A stretch of 64,000 bases of DNA from Branchinecta lynchi (taxonomy: Eukaryota; Arthropoda; Branchiopoda; Anostraca; Branchinectidae): contig JAKZAP010000018.1 of NCBI GenBank assembly GCA_023053575.1, forward strand, positions 11,222,001 to 11,286,000, read 5' to 3'. Below, in pieces: positions 32,843-44,995 of the stretch. How positions within the stretch are numbered: the stretch's first letter is position 1; each line of letters begins with the position of its first letter. The notes below the pieces were generated by a model. The model saw only the letters and a program-made list of their open reading frames with translations. It was not told where the DNA came from and made no database searches. The position numbers and the translations under genes were made by a program.

Positions 32843-34030
32843 AATACTGTATATGACTAAGTCGAAAACACGCCAGTGCACCTCGGGAAGAACGAGAAAC
32901 GTCGCCCGAACGATGGCCGTATCCAGGGGTTAGGGGGTTACCCTCCCCCCCCCCCCCGAAACATACAAAAAGGATAATTTTTAGATGCTTTTCCCACTCA
33001 TCTAAGTCTTTTTTGTCCGACCAGCAGGCAACCCCCCCCCCCCCCCCCCCCCCCCAAGTAAATTCCTGCATATGGGCCTGGTGGTGGCACAAACCAATCC
33101 GGAGGAATTTCCCAAACATTCTAAATATCCTAAATAGATTAAAGATTAAATAAAAGGCGGGTCAGCGCTTGAGGTAAATAACTACAATTGCTTCTGCAAT
33201 CCGTTTAACTTCATAAAACTTCTTCCGTTAGTACCATTTAATGAAACGAAAACCAGTCCCTGGCCATGAGCCAGCAGCTGACAGAGGATTGCCCCCCTCT
33301 CATCGGCAGATGTCCTGACTGGAAATCCGGGCCGCCCCAATTTTATAAAACGTTGAAGTCTCGGCGAGAGGGCCGAATTTATACTGCCGCATACCAGAGC
33401 GCAAATTACTAGCTTCTCCCTGGGATATCCTGCCTGCAATTTGATACTTTATAGCCAAATAATCTTCTATGTCTGATGTAAAAAACTGAAGTGTTTTCTC
33501 CCCTGAGGATAGTAACGGGTCGTTGGGGAAGCGTGTGAGAAAGAGTGTTGGATTAACACATTTGCGAAGTAGGCACCAGCCTATGGGTCCTGGACGATTT
33601 TGGGGTAAAGTAAAGGTATGTTTCTTTGAACGTTTGTTGGCTTTGAACAGTGCCATTTTCATACACTTACTGTGACAAAAGTCAACTAGCAGTTAACTAG
33701 AGAAGCTAATACTGTATATGACTAAGTCCAAAACCTCGGGAAGAACGAGAAACGTCGCCCGAACGATGGCTCAATTCTTGTGTCGAATCCTGCTGCGACA
33801 AAAGTCAACTAGCAGTTAAGTAAAGTAGCTAATACTTTATATGACAAAGCCAAAAAACGTCAGTGAGACTTGGGAAGAACGAGAAACGTCGCTCGAATGA
33901 AGACTCAAATCCTGTGCCAACCAATCAACTTCGTTGAATGGGGGCAGATTGTGATGACGATTTCGGGTCTCCGCTAGACACAAGGCGATTCTTCGTCGGC
34001 ACGAAGAGTTAGTCATCAAGAGCATTAAGT
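32843..34030 (+). repeat. Dispersed/tandem repeat (TATATGACTAAGTC...AACGAGAAACGTCGCC)
   Basis: The unit CTGTATATGACTAAGTC, CTCGGGAAGAACGAGAAACG and TCGCCCGAACGATGGC appears at 32849, 33714 and 33836, and more weakly at 39098-39300. It is joined to TGTGACAAAAGTCAACTAGC, which also matches about 2783-2825. Copy A4 lies inside the first unit. Minus-strand ORFs at 33182-33662 overlap in two frames and have no known motif; they are probably non-coding. Confidence 0.6.
32915..33080 (+). mobile_element. Family A hAT-like MITE, copy A4
   Basis: GGCCGTATCCAGG left and CCTGCATATGGGCCTG right, with the usual core and a C22-C23 tract, the longest in the family. The left terminal bases are altered and I cannot read a clean duplication. 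It interrupts a dispersed repeat unit (CGCCCGAACGATGG), showing that it came later. Confidence 0.8.
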
Positions 34031-36480
34031 TCCCTGAGGATAGTGCTATAGAGGAATAGTGCTATAACTGCACTGTTCAAATTTGAGTAAATCTTCAAAT
34101 AAACATACCTCTGCTGTACATGACTATTGAAAGTTATTTTGTTCATTGACTCTAAAATTATAGAGTCTTTATAATAACAATCATATTCCTAATGGGTAGT
34201 GCGGTTATGTAATTAAATTTTTTTTTTTTAATTTATTTTTGTTAAAAGAAAAAATTGATAAGGATATTAGGGACAGCCTTTACAGTGTTTTATCTGGAGC
34301 TGCTATTATTAGCAAAAAAAAAACACTACGCTCCGCATAAGAGGTTAAACACGCTAAATGCTTGAGATAAACCAAAGACTACCGAATCTCCTAGCACAGA
34401 ATCTTCGCTTTGGACTTCGAAAACACGGTCATACTATACCTCTATAGAAACAGGTTATAACCCTTTTCTCTTTTTTTGTTCGTCTCCTCTTAAATTCTAA
34501 CTGGTACATATACATGATAGTGGTAGGTTATGTGAAAGGGAAAGATTTTCGTAAAAATCGTCACAGTTTTTGAATTCATAACTTGGACGATATTGGTATT
34601 CTATATTTTTTCCCACTCATGAAGTTTGACTGAAAACGGACGGGGTAGGAAGATCTAGTTACCCATCACTTATTCACTTAAAAAGGCTCGAAGATCCGAT
34701 GAAAATCCGTTACTACGGTAGTTGCTCCGGTATTCGCGAACAGTTCATTTTCATGTAGTGGAATTTCCATTTTGGATTTGTGGCGCCTCTATGCGCTTGT
34801 AACTGTGTTGTATGCTTGAAGAATTATCTTCAGCGAGCTGATCACTGGCCACTAAAAAACCGCGTTTGTATTGAGATCCAAGTTTCCCGCGTCATAGCCG
34901 AATTTTTCGTTGTGAGGACGGCCGTAGACATTTTAAACGTCACTACTAGAGCAAATAGTGGGAAATCAAAAAATCTCTTAGCAGAAACCAAATAATTCAG
35001 AATTCAGTGTATTCAATTAAATGATACAAAAATAAGTTGGCTTTTCAGTTAAACTTTAAGCTACGTGCACAGACAGCCCAATAAGGTTTGAAATGCGGAA
35101 AATTGCAGACGAAAAAAAAAACACAGCGTGCGGTGCTTCAAATTTCGATGTGAAGGGGGAAATTACCATTCGACCGAAAATTGGACTGTGTACACATACC
35201 TTTAGTGATAAATTTACTGATTATAAAAACAACGGATGATCATCTGTTCAAGCATTTAGCGGGACAAGCAGACAGGTACAACTGGTGCATGATAAATTCG
35301 CATTGAACTAAGCTGTGTCTTTCGACGGTGAGTGTTAAAGCCTTACCCTGAACTTAGTTGTGTGTTTTTTTTGCTAGCAATTAATGGCAAATCATGCGTG
35401 TCGGTGTAAATAATGAAATGAGCAAAAGTAATGTTCTTTCCCTTCCGTAAGGTTGATCACGTCTTGACAGTTTGACCTTAAGTTTGTCAGCGTGTCTAAC
35501 AGCTTACTTCTGTAATTGAATTTGCTATTTTACCAATCGCCTAAGACCCTTTGGTTGAGTACTTGACAGTCGAGACTCTAAAAATGGATGTTAGCCAATT
35601 GCTATGTTAATTCTGTGTTTTACATAATTTGAGTCATAACACGCCTGGCGTTGAACCATGATTGCTGGTCTTTAAAGCAACTTGCGTACTATTCACGAAC
35701 AACCAGAATTCACGCTCCTTTTATGACGTGTGCAAAATGCTCTACCGACTTTTTCGTACGAGTAGAGCTCAGGCTGAGCATGTAATTGTCGTTTGCCATA
35801 ATTGCTTCTCACAACGAGTTGCTGCCTTTAATTAAATAGCATTACTTAGTCCTGGGGTGTTATATTAATTTTTATGAATAAAATAAAAATGAGACATTTT
35901 TTTTCTTCTTTAAGACCCTAGAGCTGTTTAAATATTGACATCGGTTGGAAAACAGATTCGAGTATCTGCCTGTAACTGGCGTCAGTGTTTCTTTTTCAAC
36001 TGTGTTGGTTAAGCTAAGATAGCTGATAGCAGTAGCCTGCAGAGCGAACATTACCGACATCTTTAGTACCTCAGTGAAGGTGAATAGAATTTTTGTTTAG
36101 GTTCTGAGTTTTAATAATGTCCAAGTACTGCTGTCTAATTACACCCCCTACACCCCTTTTTGCCAATAAAAAAAAAAAAATTAAAGCTGTTTAATTTTTA
36201 TTTGCGACCCTAAGCTGTTAAAACGTTGACCGTTGATATTCTATTTAGTCTCCATACTACTATTTAGTCAGACTGTGTGCTTGTTTTATTTTTTTATTTA
36301 TTTTTTTTAAACAACTGTTGGTACGTTTCTGTTCTTATGATTTGTATATAACCAGTGATACCTAAGCTAAGAGTTCAAATATGAATTTTCTATAAAAAAG
36401 GAATTGGTGTTGGTGACATATTTTTTTATCAAAACAAGCTGATTGGCACTTTAATAGAATCATTTTATAAGTAGTGAACT
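34031..36480. other. Repeat-poor stretch
   Basis: About 2.4 kb with almost no match to the repeat families and no clear gene. It has several homopolymer runs of A or T. The pair CTACGTGCACAGACAG (35055) and CTGTGTACACATA (35187) might be degenerate TIRs of a small element. Otherwise ordinary single-copy DNA. Confidence 0.4.
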
Positions 36481-36496
36481 GATAGACAAAAATATT

Positions 36497-36565
36497 CCTC
36501 AGCCGGGATCTGAACCCCAGGTCCTCTGCTTACAAGGCAGTCACTCTACCACTGAGCGACCGAGG
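36497..36565 (-). pseudogene. tRNA-Thr(UGU)-like sequence inside a repeat
   Basis: Read on the minus strand it gives an acceptor CCUCGGU pairing with GCUGAGG, a D-arm CGCTCAGTGGTAGAGTG, an anticodon arm with loop CTTGTAA (anticodon UGU), and a T-arm with a B-box-like GGTTCAGATCC. It is 69 nt, slightly short. The T-stem is imperfect, with a mispaired base, and the B-box differs from consensus at one invariant A. A related copy at about 44010-44045 keeps only the 3' half. I therefore read it as the tRNA-derived head of a SINE-like repeat, not a working tRNA gene. Confidence 0.6.
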
Positions 36566-36836
36566 GGCTTGTGAACAGAGTTCGCAAACCACTACTATAG
36601 TCTGGTAGAAGCCGGCCATAGGAACAGTGATCCCGTCCGAAGGCAAATTCATCTAAACAGTTCACATCCCCATGTCATGGAAATTAATAATATAGATGGC
36701 ACTTTACACAACGGACTTGTACCGTGACCAGTACCATAAACAATTTTTCGAATATAATCTAGAAGTCTAGGACTAAAAATTGTTGATGGTATTGGTCACG
36801 GTACAAGTCCCTTGTATCAAGTGCCATCTATATTAC
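36497..36836 (-). mobile_element. tRNA-like element with foldback end
   Basis: The tRNA-like part is followed, reading minus to plus coordinates, by about 120 bp of body (GGCAAATTCATCT and neighbours). Then come two roughly 60-bp inverted arms at 36686-36747 and 36773-36836, both containing AGATGGCAC, GGACTTGTACCGTGACC and CAATTTTT in mirror orientation. The second copy at 43829-44080 has one arm plus the body and the 3' part of the tRNA-like region. This couples a tRNA-derived module to a foldback module. Confidence 0.65.
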
Positions 36837-37884
36837 TTTAATAGAAACTACAAAAAAGATTGGTATCCCGAAGTTGCTGGAATGTTGATATCGGAAGTTC
36901 ATGTCGCCACGTCACTTTATCAGAAATCTAAATATTTTAACGACTTAACTACTGTTGAACCGAGAACGAAAGTGTCAGCCTCAAACAAGATTTTAGACGT
37001 GATCACGACGTGGCTTCAACCTGTGACATTGAATGATGTCCCTGCGACAGAAATATTCGAAGCCCAGATACCTGCTTGTCACTCAAACAGCGTTTTAAGC
37101 CAGGGTCCTAACACCTTCGGCACGGAGGGGGGTTGGGGTAGCCAACCCGCACGGCCGGTGGTGAAGAGGTATATAGTAAACTATTAGTAGTAATAAAATG
37201 CTCTGTAGAGTCATTATAAACACCTGGCAGGTCGTGTGATTAAAACAAAGGAATTCGGATTTTGTAGCTGTTTTAGAAGGAACAATTATCCCGGTTATGC
37301 TGTGTGGTGATGACTACATTTGTGTCTTCGTTTGTTCTTGATGGTATTGGTGTTTTGCAACTGTTGGTAGATAACACCCTTACACGAAACGTCCATTGAG
37401 CTTACCCATTTCATTCATATTATATCTCATTTCCATACATAGTCCTATACACTAATGCAATTTCTTATTCTTCTGTGCCAAAACAGTTTTAATAAAAGTA
37501 CGATTTTCTGACTATAAACCAATATGTAATCAATTATGTCAAAAATCAGTTTTCTTCCCAAATCAAATTTAAACACAGTTCATTAGTCTCTTTTATTTTG
37601 TGTTTATGTTTCTAGGAATTTCTACTCAAGTGTTTAAAGTCCATATCCGAACAGCCCTGCCCAGTCTTCAGCTTTTGCTTCTTGAAAATCCACCCTCTAT
37701 TGCGGGTCACCATCATGTCGAGATAAGATTTCAGGAATCAGACATAGGCTACCTTTCTTCAGTAACAGTACACTTTCATCATTACAACAGAGAACAAACT
37801 AAAGAAGACATCGAAAATATTCGCAAGGATTATTTTCAAGGGGGTGCCGTGCCAAAAACTCACAAATATACCATTGCTAATTAA
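36780..37884 (+). other. Two uncharacterised ORFs (36780-37187, 37600-37884)
   Basis: The first frame (135 codons) overlaps the foldback arm at its start and ends shortly after a GT-type site (GAAGAGGTATATA). The second (94 codons) follows a good acceptor-like stretch, TTTTGTGTTTATGTTTCTAG at about 37596-37615. Joining them with the obvious donor puts the second out of frame, so a simple two-exon gene is not supported. The second region also resembles 52871-53165 (ACAAGATTTCAGG, AATTAGGAATCC, ATCGCAGA / GTCGCAGA), so it is probably part of an old dispersed repeat. I recognise no protein family in either. Confidence 0.2.
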
Positions 37885-38232
37885 TCAAAGATAATTCATT
37901 CTACATGGGAGGAATTTAGGAATCCCGATATCGCAGAATTGGTCGAAAAGAATGACAAGCGATGAGTAGGGCGGTTAGAGACTCTGTAATTAACAAATAA
38001 AGGAAGGGAATGCGTGTGCAGTTTTGTCGTACTATTATGACTCACAGTTTTGTCGTACTATAATGCTACAGGTCTCAGGAAATAGAGATTAAAGTTGGTC
38101 ATTAGCAGAAGCCGCGCATTTGATACTATCTTTATGTATGACTTCCGAGTAATATCCATATATTTGTCAATTACGCATCGTAGTACCAAAATGGTAAAGT
38201 TGGCGTACAAAAAAGAATACAAAACTGAAAAC

Positions 38233-38617
38233 TGAAGGACATGCCTTACATATAATACTAACGCAACCTACTTCCATAATACTCCATATATTTACAAATC
38301 CGGAAACCCCAATTTCGTACGGTACATTCTAACCCCTCTAGCAAAACCACTATGATTTTCTCACTAGCCGTCTTTTACTACATTCGATGTGTATCACGCT
38401 GTCGACGGTTATAGAAGTTTATTAAGAAGGTTTTCCATCAGAAAAACCGGTTATGTAAATTGTTTCCCTGTTTTGGCTATAAGTCAACGGGTCTTGGAAA
38501 AGGCTTAAAACAGCCAACACCTTGGGTTATGTGTTGAAAGTACGGCCTAGTTTTAAAGTATTCAAATATTTGAAAATACTGTAAGTTGAAGAGTAAATAG
38601 TGCGCGCGGTCCTTCAA
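38233..38617 (+). mobile_element. Family C MITE, copy C2
   Basis: Collinear with C1 throughout (TTTCGTACGGTACATTCTAA, CATTCGATGTGTATCACGCT, GTCGACGGTT, AACCGGTTATGTAAATTGTT). The terminal TTAA motifs are eroded (TGAAGGACAT left, GGTCCTTCAA right), making this an older copy. Confidence 0.8.
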
Positions 38618-39328
38618 GTATGATGCAAAACACAGTCCAAGGACCCAAATAAACACACAGCCGGTTGTAGGAATAATGGATAAGGGTCTACCGGCTCTTT
38701 TCAACCTGCGTCTATCAGTGAGATTGTGGGATCTTTATTATTGAAACTTGTACTGTTGCAAATGTTACTAAGGAGACCGACGGAGGTACCGAAGGAGTTG
38801 ATTCAGTTTTGATATCTGTTTATTCCCACACGTTCTCGAGACTTGTTTGTCTCGTTTCCACAAATCAGCTTTCGTCCCAAAGCTTCTGTGTGTCAATACT
38901 CCATCCCACCCTTGTCGGTTGCATTGACACCCAGTCGTCCTCATCAGCATACGCATACATCAGATTAGAAGATTAGTGGCTGCCGCTTATTGCTGATACG
39001 TGCAATATCATTGACAACATGTTAGACCTTTACGATTAATACGATTATACTGACACGTGAGCTTTAGTGGGCCTAAAACAGAAGCTGTGACAATACTCTA
39101 TATGACCAAGTCCAAAACATGCCAATGATCCTCAGGAAGAAGAAGTAAGCGTCTCCGTAACGACTCAAACTCAACAACTCAAATCCCGTGTCAACCAATC
39201 ACGGCGATCTTTGGCAGCAGATGTCACACCACTTCTGCCTTTCTTCCGCTAGGTACCCAGAGAGGCCGGAGATTTTGGATCGACAAGGAGAGATAGTCAT
39301 CAAGAGTGTTCTTTGGTACTTCGGATTT
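38618..39328. other. Unassigned DNA with one repeat fragment
   Basis: 39090-39310 is a diverged copy of the dispersed repeat of 32.8-34.0 kb (TATATGACCAAGTCCAAAAC, GTCATCAAGAG). The rest shows no gene. Confidence 0.45.
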
Positions 39329-39687
39329 TTAAAGCACCCGTCATACCGATAATGCACATGCAACTTACTTCCGGATTGCAGTCATTAATTTTTTGTCCTG
39401 AAGACCCAGGTTTCGTATGTTACATTAAAACCGATAACGACACCATACTAACATTTGCACTTGCCACGATGCACGATTTTCCATGCAAATTATGCCCCCG
39501 AAGAATGTTCGCGTATCGCCTAAAACCGGTTAGCTGAATCTTGCTGAGTTTTTGCTAGAAGTCAATGGGTCTGGGAAAAGGCTTAAAACAGCCATAGTCG
39601 TTGATAATTTGTCGAAAGCAGAGCTTAGTTTTACAGTATTCACATAGTTTTGAATATTGGCACATAAATAGTAAATAGTGCGAGGCA
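39329..39687 (+). mobile_element. Family C MITE, copy C3 (interrupted)
   Basis: Starts TTAAAGCACCCGTC and is diverged from C1 but collinear (TTTCGTATGTTACATT, ACCGGTTAGCTG, GGCTTAAAACAGCC, TAGTGCGAGG). Its right end is broken by insertion of family A copy A5 inside the GCGAGG motif, and the expected terminal TTAA is not found beyond A5. Confidence 0.75.
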
Positions 39688-39884
39688 GGCCCGTATCCAG
39701 GAATTTCTTTGGGGGGGGGTGCCTTTCGGGGGGAGGGGTTGCCCGCGGGTCGGAAAAAACGTACAAAAAAGACATAGATCAGAGAGAAATACATATAAAA
39801 ATGATTATTTTTGTATAATTTTTTTTTTTTTGGGGGGGGGGGGTGAAACCCCTACCCCCCTCCCCCCCCCTGGATACGGCCCTG
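39686..39884 (-). mobile_element. Family A hAT-like MITE, copy A5
   Basis: CAGGCCCGTATCCAGG and CCTGGATACGGCCCTG ends. Flanks GTGCGAGG and GCGCGAGG agree at 7 of 8 and come from the host family C element, so the insertion is younger than C3. Contains G10-G12 and C9-C10 tracts. Confidence 0.88.
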
Positions 39885-40714
39885 GCGCGAGGTGGGCTGG
39901 CTACGAATACGAATACCGTAGCCGACTACAAATCATGCTCTATAGTTTGAAAAACGAACCTGCGATCTTAATAAATTATACTTTAAGTATCATATTTCGA
40001 AGATATCCTATATGAGATAATGTAAGATAATATGAGGTAATATAAGATAAATATAATAATATAGCTTTGGTATTCCGATGTTGGTAAGCTTAGTTCGTTG
40101 AAGTTCTACAGAGGCACTAAAGAGACATGGGGGGGGGGGGTATTTATTTTAAAGGAAGGAGTTAGCGTGGGTGATAAGTATGAGGTCTGATTGTTTACCA
40201 GTAGGAAGATAGAAGGAGGCATGTGGGAAGGGGTTTAAGGCGGATTGGTCCTTACTACGGCCTCTTGTGTGGGGATATGGATGAGAATGTGGTGCGCCCG
40301 ATGTGTGAATGTAATGAATTGGATGGGTTGAGGGAAGAAGTGTTTGGAAAAGGAGTATATTATGAGGAATGGATGGTTAAAGTAATGAAGGGTGAATACT
40401 TTACGGGAGTTCGCGAAATAGGAAGATTTAAGCTTTCGATGAAGCATCGAGAAGGGTGTGTTTAGTTGGAATTTGTCGAAAAGATAATGTATTTCTTTTG
40501 TTTTGTCTTTTTTTATATTACATTGCCATGTACATGTATTGCCTTTTAGCAAATATATATCATATCATACCATATCATATTTACAAACAGTGGTGCGGAT
40601 AGAAAGGGGCGTTCGAAGAAGCTGGTTAAGCCATCAATCAGAATGTGCCGAATTCTTCTCCTGTCGTGTTGTCAACTGCGGAAAAGCCTTACCAGCGAAA
40701 AATATCACCATCCA
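39885..40714. other. Unassigned DNA with AT-rich microsatellites
   Basis: 40014-40070 is a degenerate ATAAGATAATATGAGGTAAT array. 40555-40580 is a CATATCATACCATATCATAT run. A G10 tract lies at 40131-40140. The 80-codon ORF at 40223 and its antisense partner have no recognised motif. Confidence 0.45.
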
Positions 40715-40926
40715 ACCGAGGGGTTGCGCTCTTTAGTATACAGCAAGAGCCCATTGCCGCGGTGCCTGACCGGCACCGGTTGCACGTATTAGAGCATTAA
40801 AAGAACCATGTTTGGAAGCGTTTGGAAGATGAACAGCCTAATTTATCGCCGGCACTGCTGATTTCGGTCGGTGAGGGTGATGCCGGGAAAGGGTGTACAA
40901 CAGAAGCCGGGGAATTGGCAACCCCT
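40715..40926 (+). mobile_element. Family I MITE, copy I5
   Basis: CGAGGGGTTGCGCTC left and TTGGCAACCCCTT right. The interior has GTATACAGCAAGAGCCC, CCGGTTGCACGTATTAGAGC, GAAAGGGTGTACAACAG. Flanks CATCCAAC and CAACCAAC are similar (7 of 8) if the element ends just after CCCCTTA. Confidence 0.75.
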
Positions 40927-42624
40927 TACAACCAACGAGGACACTTCTGTGACGTCGTTGGACAGCGAGTGGATTGATACGCCCTGGAAGTACCACCGGG
41001 ATGCATCTGAGTTGTCTAACAACACAAACCACATCATCGACGACGAAGCGATTCAGCAGATCTAGAAGGATCTTAATTTGCCCGAAAGGACTAAAAACTT
41101 AGTCCTTTTCAGTGTTTTTTTTTTTTTTTTCGTGACAAAGTGTTATGTTATTCCTCATTTTATATGACGAAAAGGTCAAATTCAGCGTAACGCTGTGACA
41201 GCCGCTTTTGAAAAAAATAAAATTATATTCTTATATTCTAAGTGCGAATTAAGGTAATAATTTCTAGTAATTTCAATTATTTTATCGCAGGTTCATTTTT
41301 ACAGATACATTTTGAAGAGGACCCATGTCAAGAGGGCAAAAATACCGCAAGAATGAATATCAGCTAATTTATCCGCTTTGCACCATTAAATCTTATTCTT
41401 GATTCAAATTAGCCAAACTCTCTCGTGGCAAACAATAGCCCCCAAGAGTGCACACTGTCTAAAAGATTACAAAATACTAAATCCGCACCATTTCGAATTA
41501 AGCCTTGAAATCCACGACCGTGCACGACGTCTTAGCTCAGTTACATTCCAAATACACAGGCACCATACGGAATGAAATTAATAGTTTACAAAAAATTACG
41601 AGGATATTTACACGCCACTCGTAATGATGCAATGGAGGATTTACTCTGAATCGCCTGTCAAATTCGTAAAATAATACCTAGTTTCGTGACGTTCATTCTG
41701 CCTCACGCTTCAGCTTCCATTACCAATAAATCTGTTAAAAATTCTACTTGACGAACATTCGCCAAGTGTAATAAAAAGTCAGATAATAACTATATGGCCG
41801 CCAGGGCTGTAATATCTCACACTTTGAAGAACAGCTGGCACGTAAATTTAGCGTCAAAGATGTGGACACAGGTATCGTTTGAAATGTGTCCTTATTCATG
41901 CATGGTTAGGTTTATGGTATACTATGCTTTATATCCTCCGGTTTAGTCCATTAATGTTGGATTATGGTCGTGCATTTAAATCAGTGGATGTCGTCGAAGT
42001 TATTCAACCTCGTTGGATTTGACGACGAACACTTCGGTTTCTAATATTGTCTGTCATTTTCTTTTTTCAAATGCGTATTCTGAGACGGTCTACAATATTC
42101 AACAACGCTTGTTCCTCGGTAAAGAACGCAGAGATATTTTATTAGGAATATGCTTACATTAATATTATTTGAAACCTTCCTTATTTGTAATGTAATGTAA
42201 TGTTTATTTTTAACCCATCGTACACGAAAGAGAAAATGATGGAGTTTATAAAAAAGAAAGTAGAACACAGAGAGAAAACCACACAAATAATTTAAAAAAT
42301 TTCAAAGAACAGTCCCATGCCACTCATGACCGCTCTGACTGCATTTTAATCGTTGACATAGCTCGTCGAGCTCCCGAATCGAGCCAAGTATACAATTATT
42401 TCTGGGTCATGTAGGTATTGTGCGTCCAAGTGGTCCAAGAGGAAGACAAAGAAGATATTTTGCGACTTCAAAATTGTATCCTTTTAGTTTTTAGTCTTTA
42501 TCATTTAATGTTTCAAAAACTGAAGCCATGTATAGAACATGGGGAAGTGCAGTACTTTTACATAATTTGCTAATAAATGGACTTCGGTTTGGATGAAACT
42601 TTGTTTTTATGTCACTTGCAGCCT
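40927..42624. other. Unassigned non-coding DNA
   Basis: A T18 run at 41117-41134 follows GACTAAAAACTTAGTCC, a hairpin-like sequence. At 41320-41400 there is a diverged family L fragment (GAAGAGGACCCATGTCAAGA). A short (AATGT)n patch sits at 42187-42201. No gene. Confidence 0.4.
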
Positions 42625-43760
42625 CAAGTGATATATACCGATCGCAATTCCGTCTGTCGGGCGATGCGGGCGATCTGTCCCACGATTGAGGGTTAGGGTA
42701 CCTCCAGATGTTATCAGGGACCCAACCAAACTAACTTCGAAGTAATCAATTCAACTCTTTTTAATTTCAACATTCCTTAAACGAAACAACAAACATAACG
42801 CTCCCAAGAATGGTACAACCGTGTCGTGTGCGGGAGTGCACAACTTTTACTCACTCATTACAAACGACAACACACATTTCTCGTCTTAACCTTCTCTTTT
42901 ATTTTCTGTACCCCCCCCCCCCCACACACACCAAACCCAACCCTCAGTCACTAATAACAATAATGAAATATTCACCTTAAATAAAATAGCAAATAAATAT
43001 TCCACATTTACATAACTATACGACAAATAATTTTTCAGTCTATTTTTCAGTTTCCCGATCCGATCATCTGGGGGGGGGGGGTAGGGGTGGAGGGAGGGGG
43101 AATCCAGAAAATTAAGTCGTGCGTAACTTTTGAGCTAGTCATCGGACTCGAATGTAACGTAATAACTGAATAGAAGATATGTCTCTGATGTCCCGTTTAC
43201 AGTCTGGATCGGATTTGACTTCTGGGGGTGGATTGGAAGGATCGGAATTGAACTTGCTGGGAAGAACAAGTATCTGCTCTAGATAAATCGTTTACAACGA
43301 TCAGTGGATCTGGACACTTTGGGGGGGGGGGGGGGGGCCTGGAATTCCGGTGATGGTGGTTTTGGGGATTTTCACTACGAAACTTGGCAGGCATGCCAAG
43401 GACCCGACCATACGGACTTGGAAGTAGTAATTTGTTCGGTCCTATCATCGTGGGGGGAGTGGAGGGAGGGGGAATCCTGAAATATTGAGTCATGCGTAAC
43501 TTTGGAAGGGGTGATCGCATACCATGGAAATTTAATAATTGAACAGAGGACATGTTTTTTATGTTCTTTTTCATGTCCGGACCGGATCCAACAACCGTTT
43601 TGGGGGGGGGGGAGTGCATGATCCGCATATAGTCGAGAGATCGGGATGGAACTGTATGGGAATAACAAACAAATGCTCTAGATAAATCATTTACAAACCC
43701 AGATTGGATCCTGTCACTGTGGGGGGAGTTGGGTGGGGGGTCTTGAATTCCGGAATTCGC
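42625..43760 (+). repeat. Family M complex repeat array, copy 2
   Basis: Opens CAAGTGATATATACCGATCGCA then CCGTCTGTCGGGCGAT, as in copy 1. It continues with units containing TCATCTGGGGGGGGGGG, GGACCGGATCC, AACTTGGCAGGCATGCCAAG and GGAATTCCGG. C13 at about 42910-42922 and several G12-G17 runs are present. ORFs on the minus strand are proline-rich frame artefacts. Confidence 0.7.
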
Positions 43761-43828
43761 GTACTTCGACGTAAATAAGGTGAACGTGTCACTACAGTGC
43801 TTATATATAATATATAATTCTATAATAG

Positions 43829-44080
43829 ATAGATGGCGCTATATACAAGGGATCACTTGTACCGTGACAAGTAGGCCAGAAGTAACTTTTTGATTAAATG
43901 AACTTGCCTTTTGGCGGGATCGCCGTTCGTATGACCGGCTTCTATCGGACTATTGTAATAGTTTATCAAACGATGGTCACAAGTCCCTCGGTAGTTAAAA
44001 AAAAACTTGAGCAGAGGGTCCTGGGTTCAAATTCCGGCTTAGAAGAATTTTTGTATTTCAGTTCACTAGACACTAGTTAA
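43829..44080 (+). mobile_element. tRNA-like element, second copy (3' half of tRNA only)
   Basis: Begins with a foldback arm (AGATGGCGCTATATACAAGG, ACTTGTACCGTGAC). The shared body follows (GAACTTGCCTTTTGGCGGGA, TATGACCGGCTTCTATCGGA, CACAAGTCCCTCGG) and then GAGCAGAGGGTCCTGGGTTC AAATTCCGGCT. Compared with 36.5-36.8 kb, the second arm and the D-arm/anticodon 5' part are deleted and replaced by an A run. Confidence 0.65.
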
Positions 44081-44185
44081 AACATAATATCTGTATTGGA
44101 AAAATTAGTATAAAGTATAAAAATGGTATAGTATATATAAACACCTAATATAGATAACCAGAACTCTGAAACGGTAGTTCTCAAC

Positions 44186-44365
44186 CAGGCCCGTATCCAG
44201 AAATTTATTTCGGGGGGGGGGGGGAGGGGGTGCCTGCTGGTCGGACAAAAAAGTAAAAAAAACACATAGATCAGAGGGAAAAGCCTATAAAAATTGTTCT
44301 TTTTGTGTGTTTCGGGGGGGGGGGGGGTCAACCCCCTAACCCCCCCCCCCCTAGATACGGCTTTG
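44186..44365 (-). mobile_element. Family A hAT-like MITE, copy A6
   Basis: Ends CAGGCCCGTATCCAG and CTAGATACGGCTTTG, flanked by the identical 8-mer TTCTCAAC on both sides. This is one of the clearest target duplications in the window. G12-G14 and C12 tracts flank the core. Confidence 0.92.
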
Positions 44366-44995
44366 TTCTCAACTCAAACATAAAATTCGGTTTACGTAGT
44401 TTTTCCAGGCTGGCAATGGAACACTGGCATCAATTTGTGGAGTTGGGTTAAGTAGCCTATTTGTGTGATGTTTAACAGGTTATTAGTTTTTCTTTCTTTA
44501 TTGTCATGTTCGTTTTTGCATGATCGTCGGTCTTTCAAAGCGATAAAGTCAAAACATGTTTTTTCTGGTTTTGTCTAGCAGGCACAAAGTGCATTTTTTT
44601 TTTCTGACGAATCTACTCTATAGACTCAGAAAAGGTACAAGTAAAATCAAAAACAGATAATTGTGAATTCATATATAACATTAAAGGACCCGTCGCAGCT
44701 ATTCTGCCGATCCAACCTACTTCCGTAATTGCGTTCTTTAATTCTTAAACCCGGAGACCCAAATTTCATGTCTTACATTCTGAATCCGTTAACGACACCT
44801 CACTAATCTTTTGCACTTGCCACGATTCACAGGTTTCCATTCGTGTATCGTGCTATTGATGCGTAAAACCGGTTATCTACATTTTGCCGAGTTTTTGCAA
44901 GAAGACAGTGGGCTTGGGCAAAGGTTTAAACAGCCAAAGCCGTGGACAATTTGTTTAAAAAAACAAGAGATAGAAGTTCATATGGTACTTACGAA

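Noticed and set aside
36497..36565. Functional tRNA-Thr gene
   Set aside because: Short, imperfect T-stem, B-box substitution, and membership in a dispersed repeat with a truncated second copy argue for a tRNA-derived repeat.
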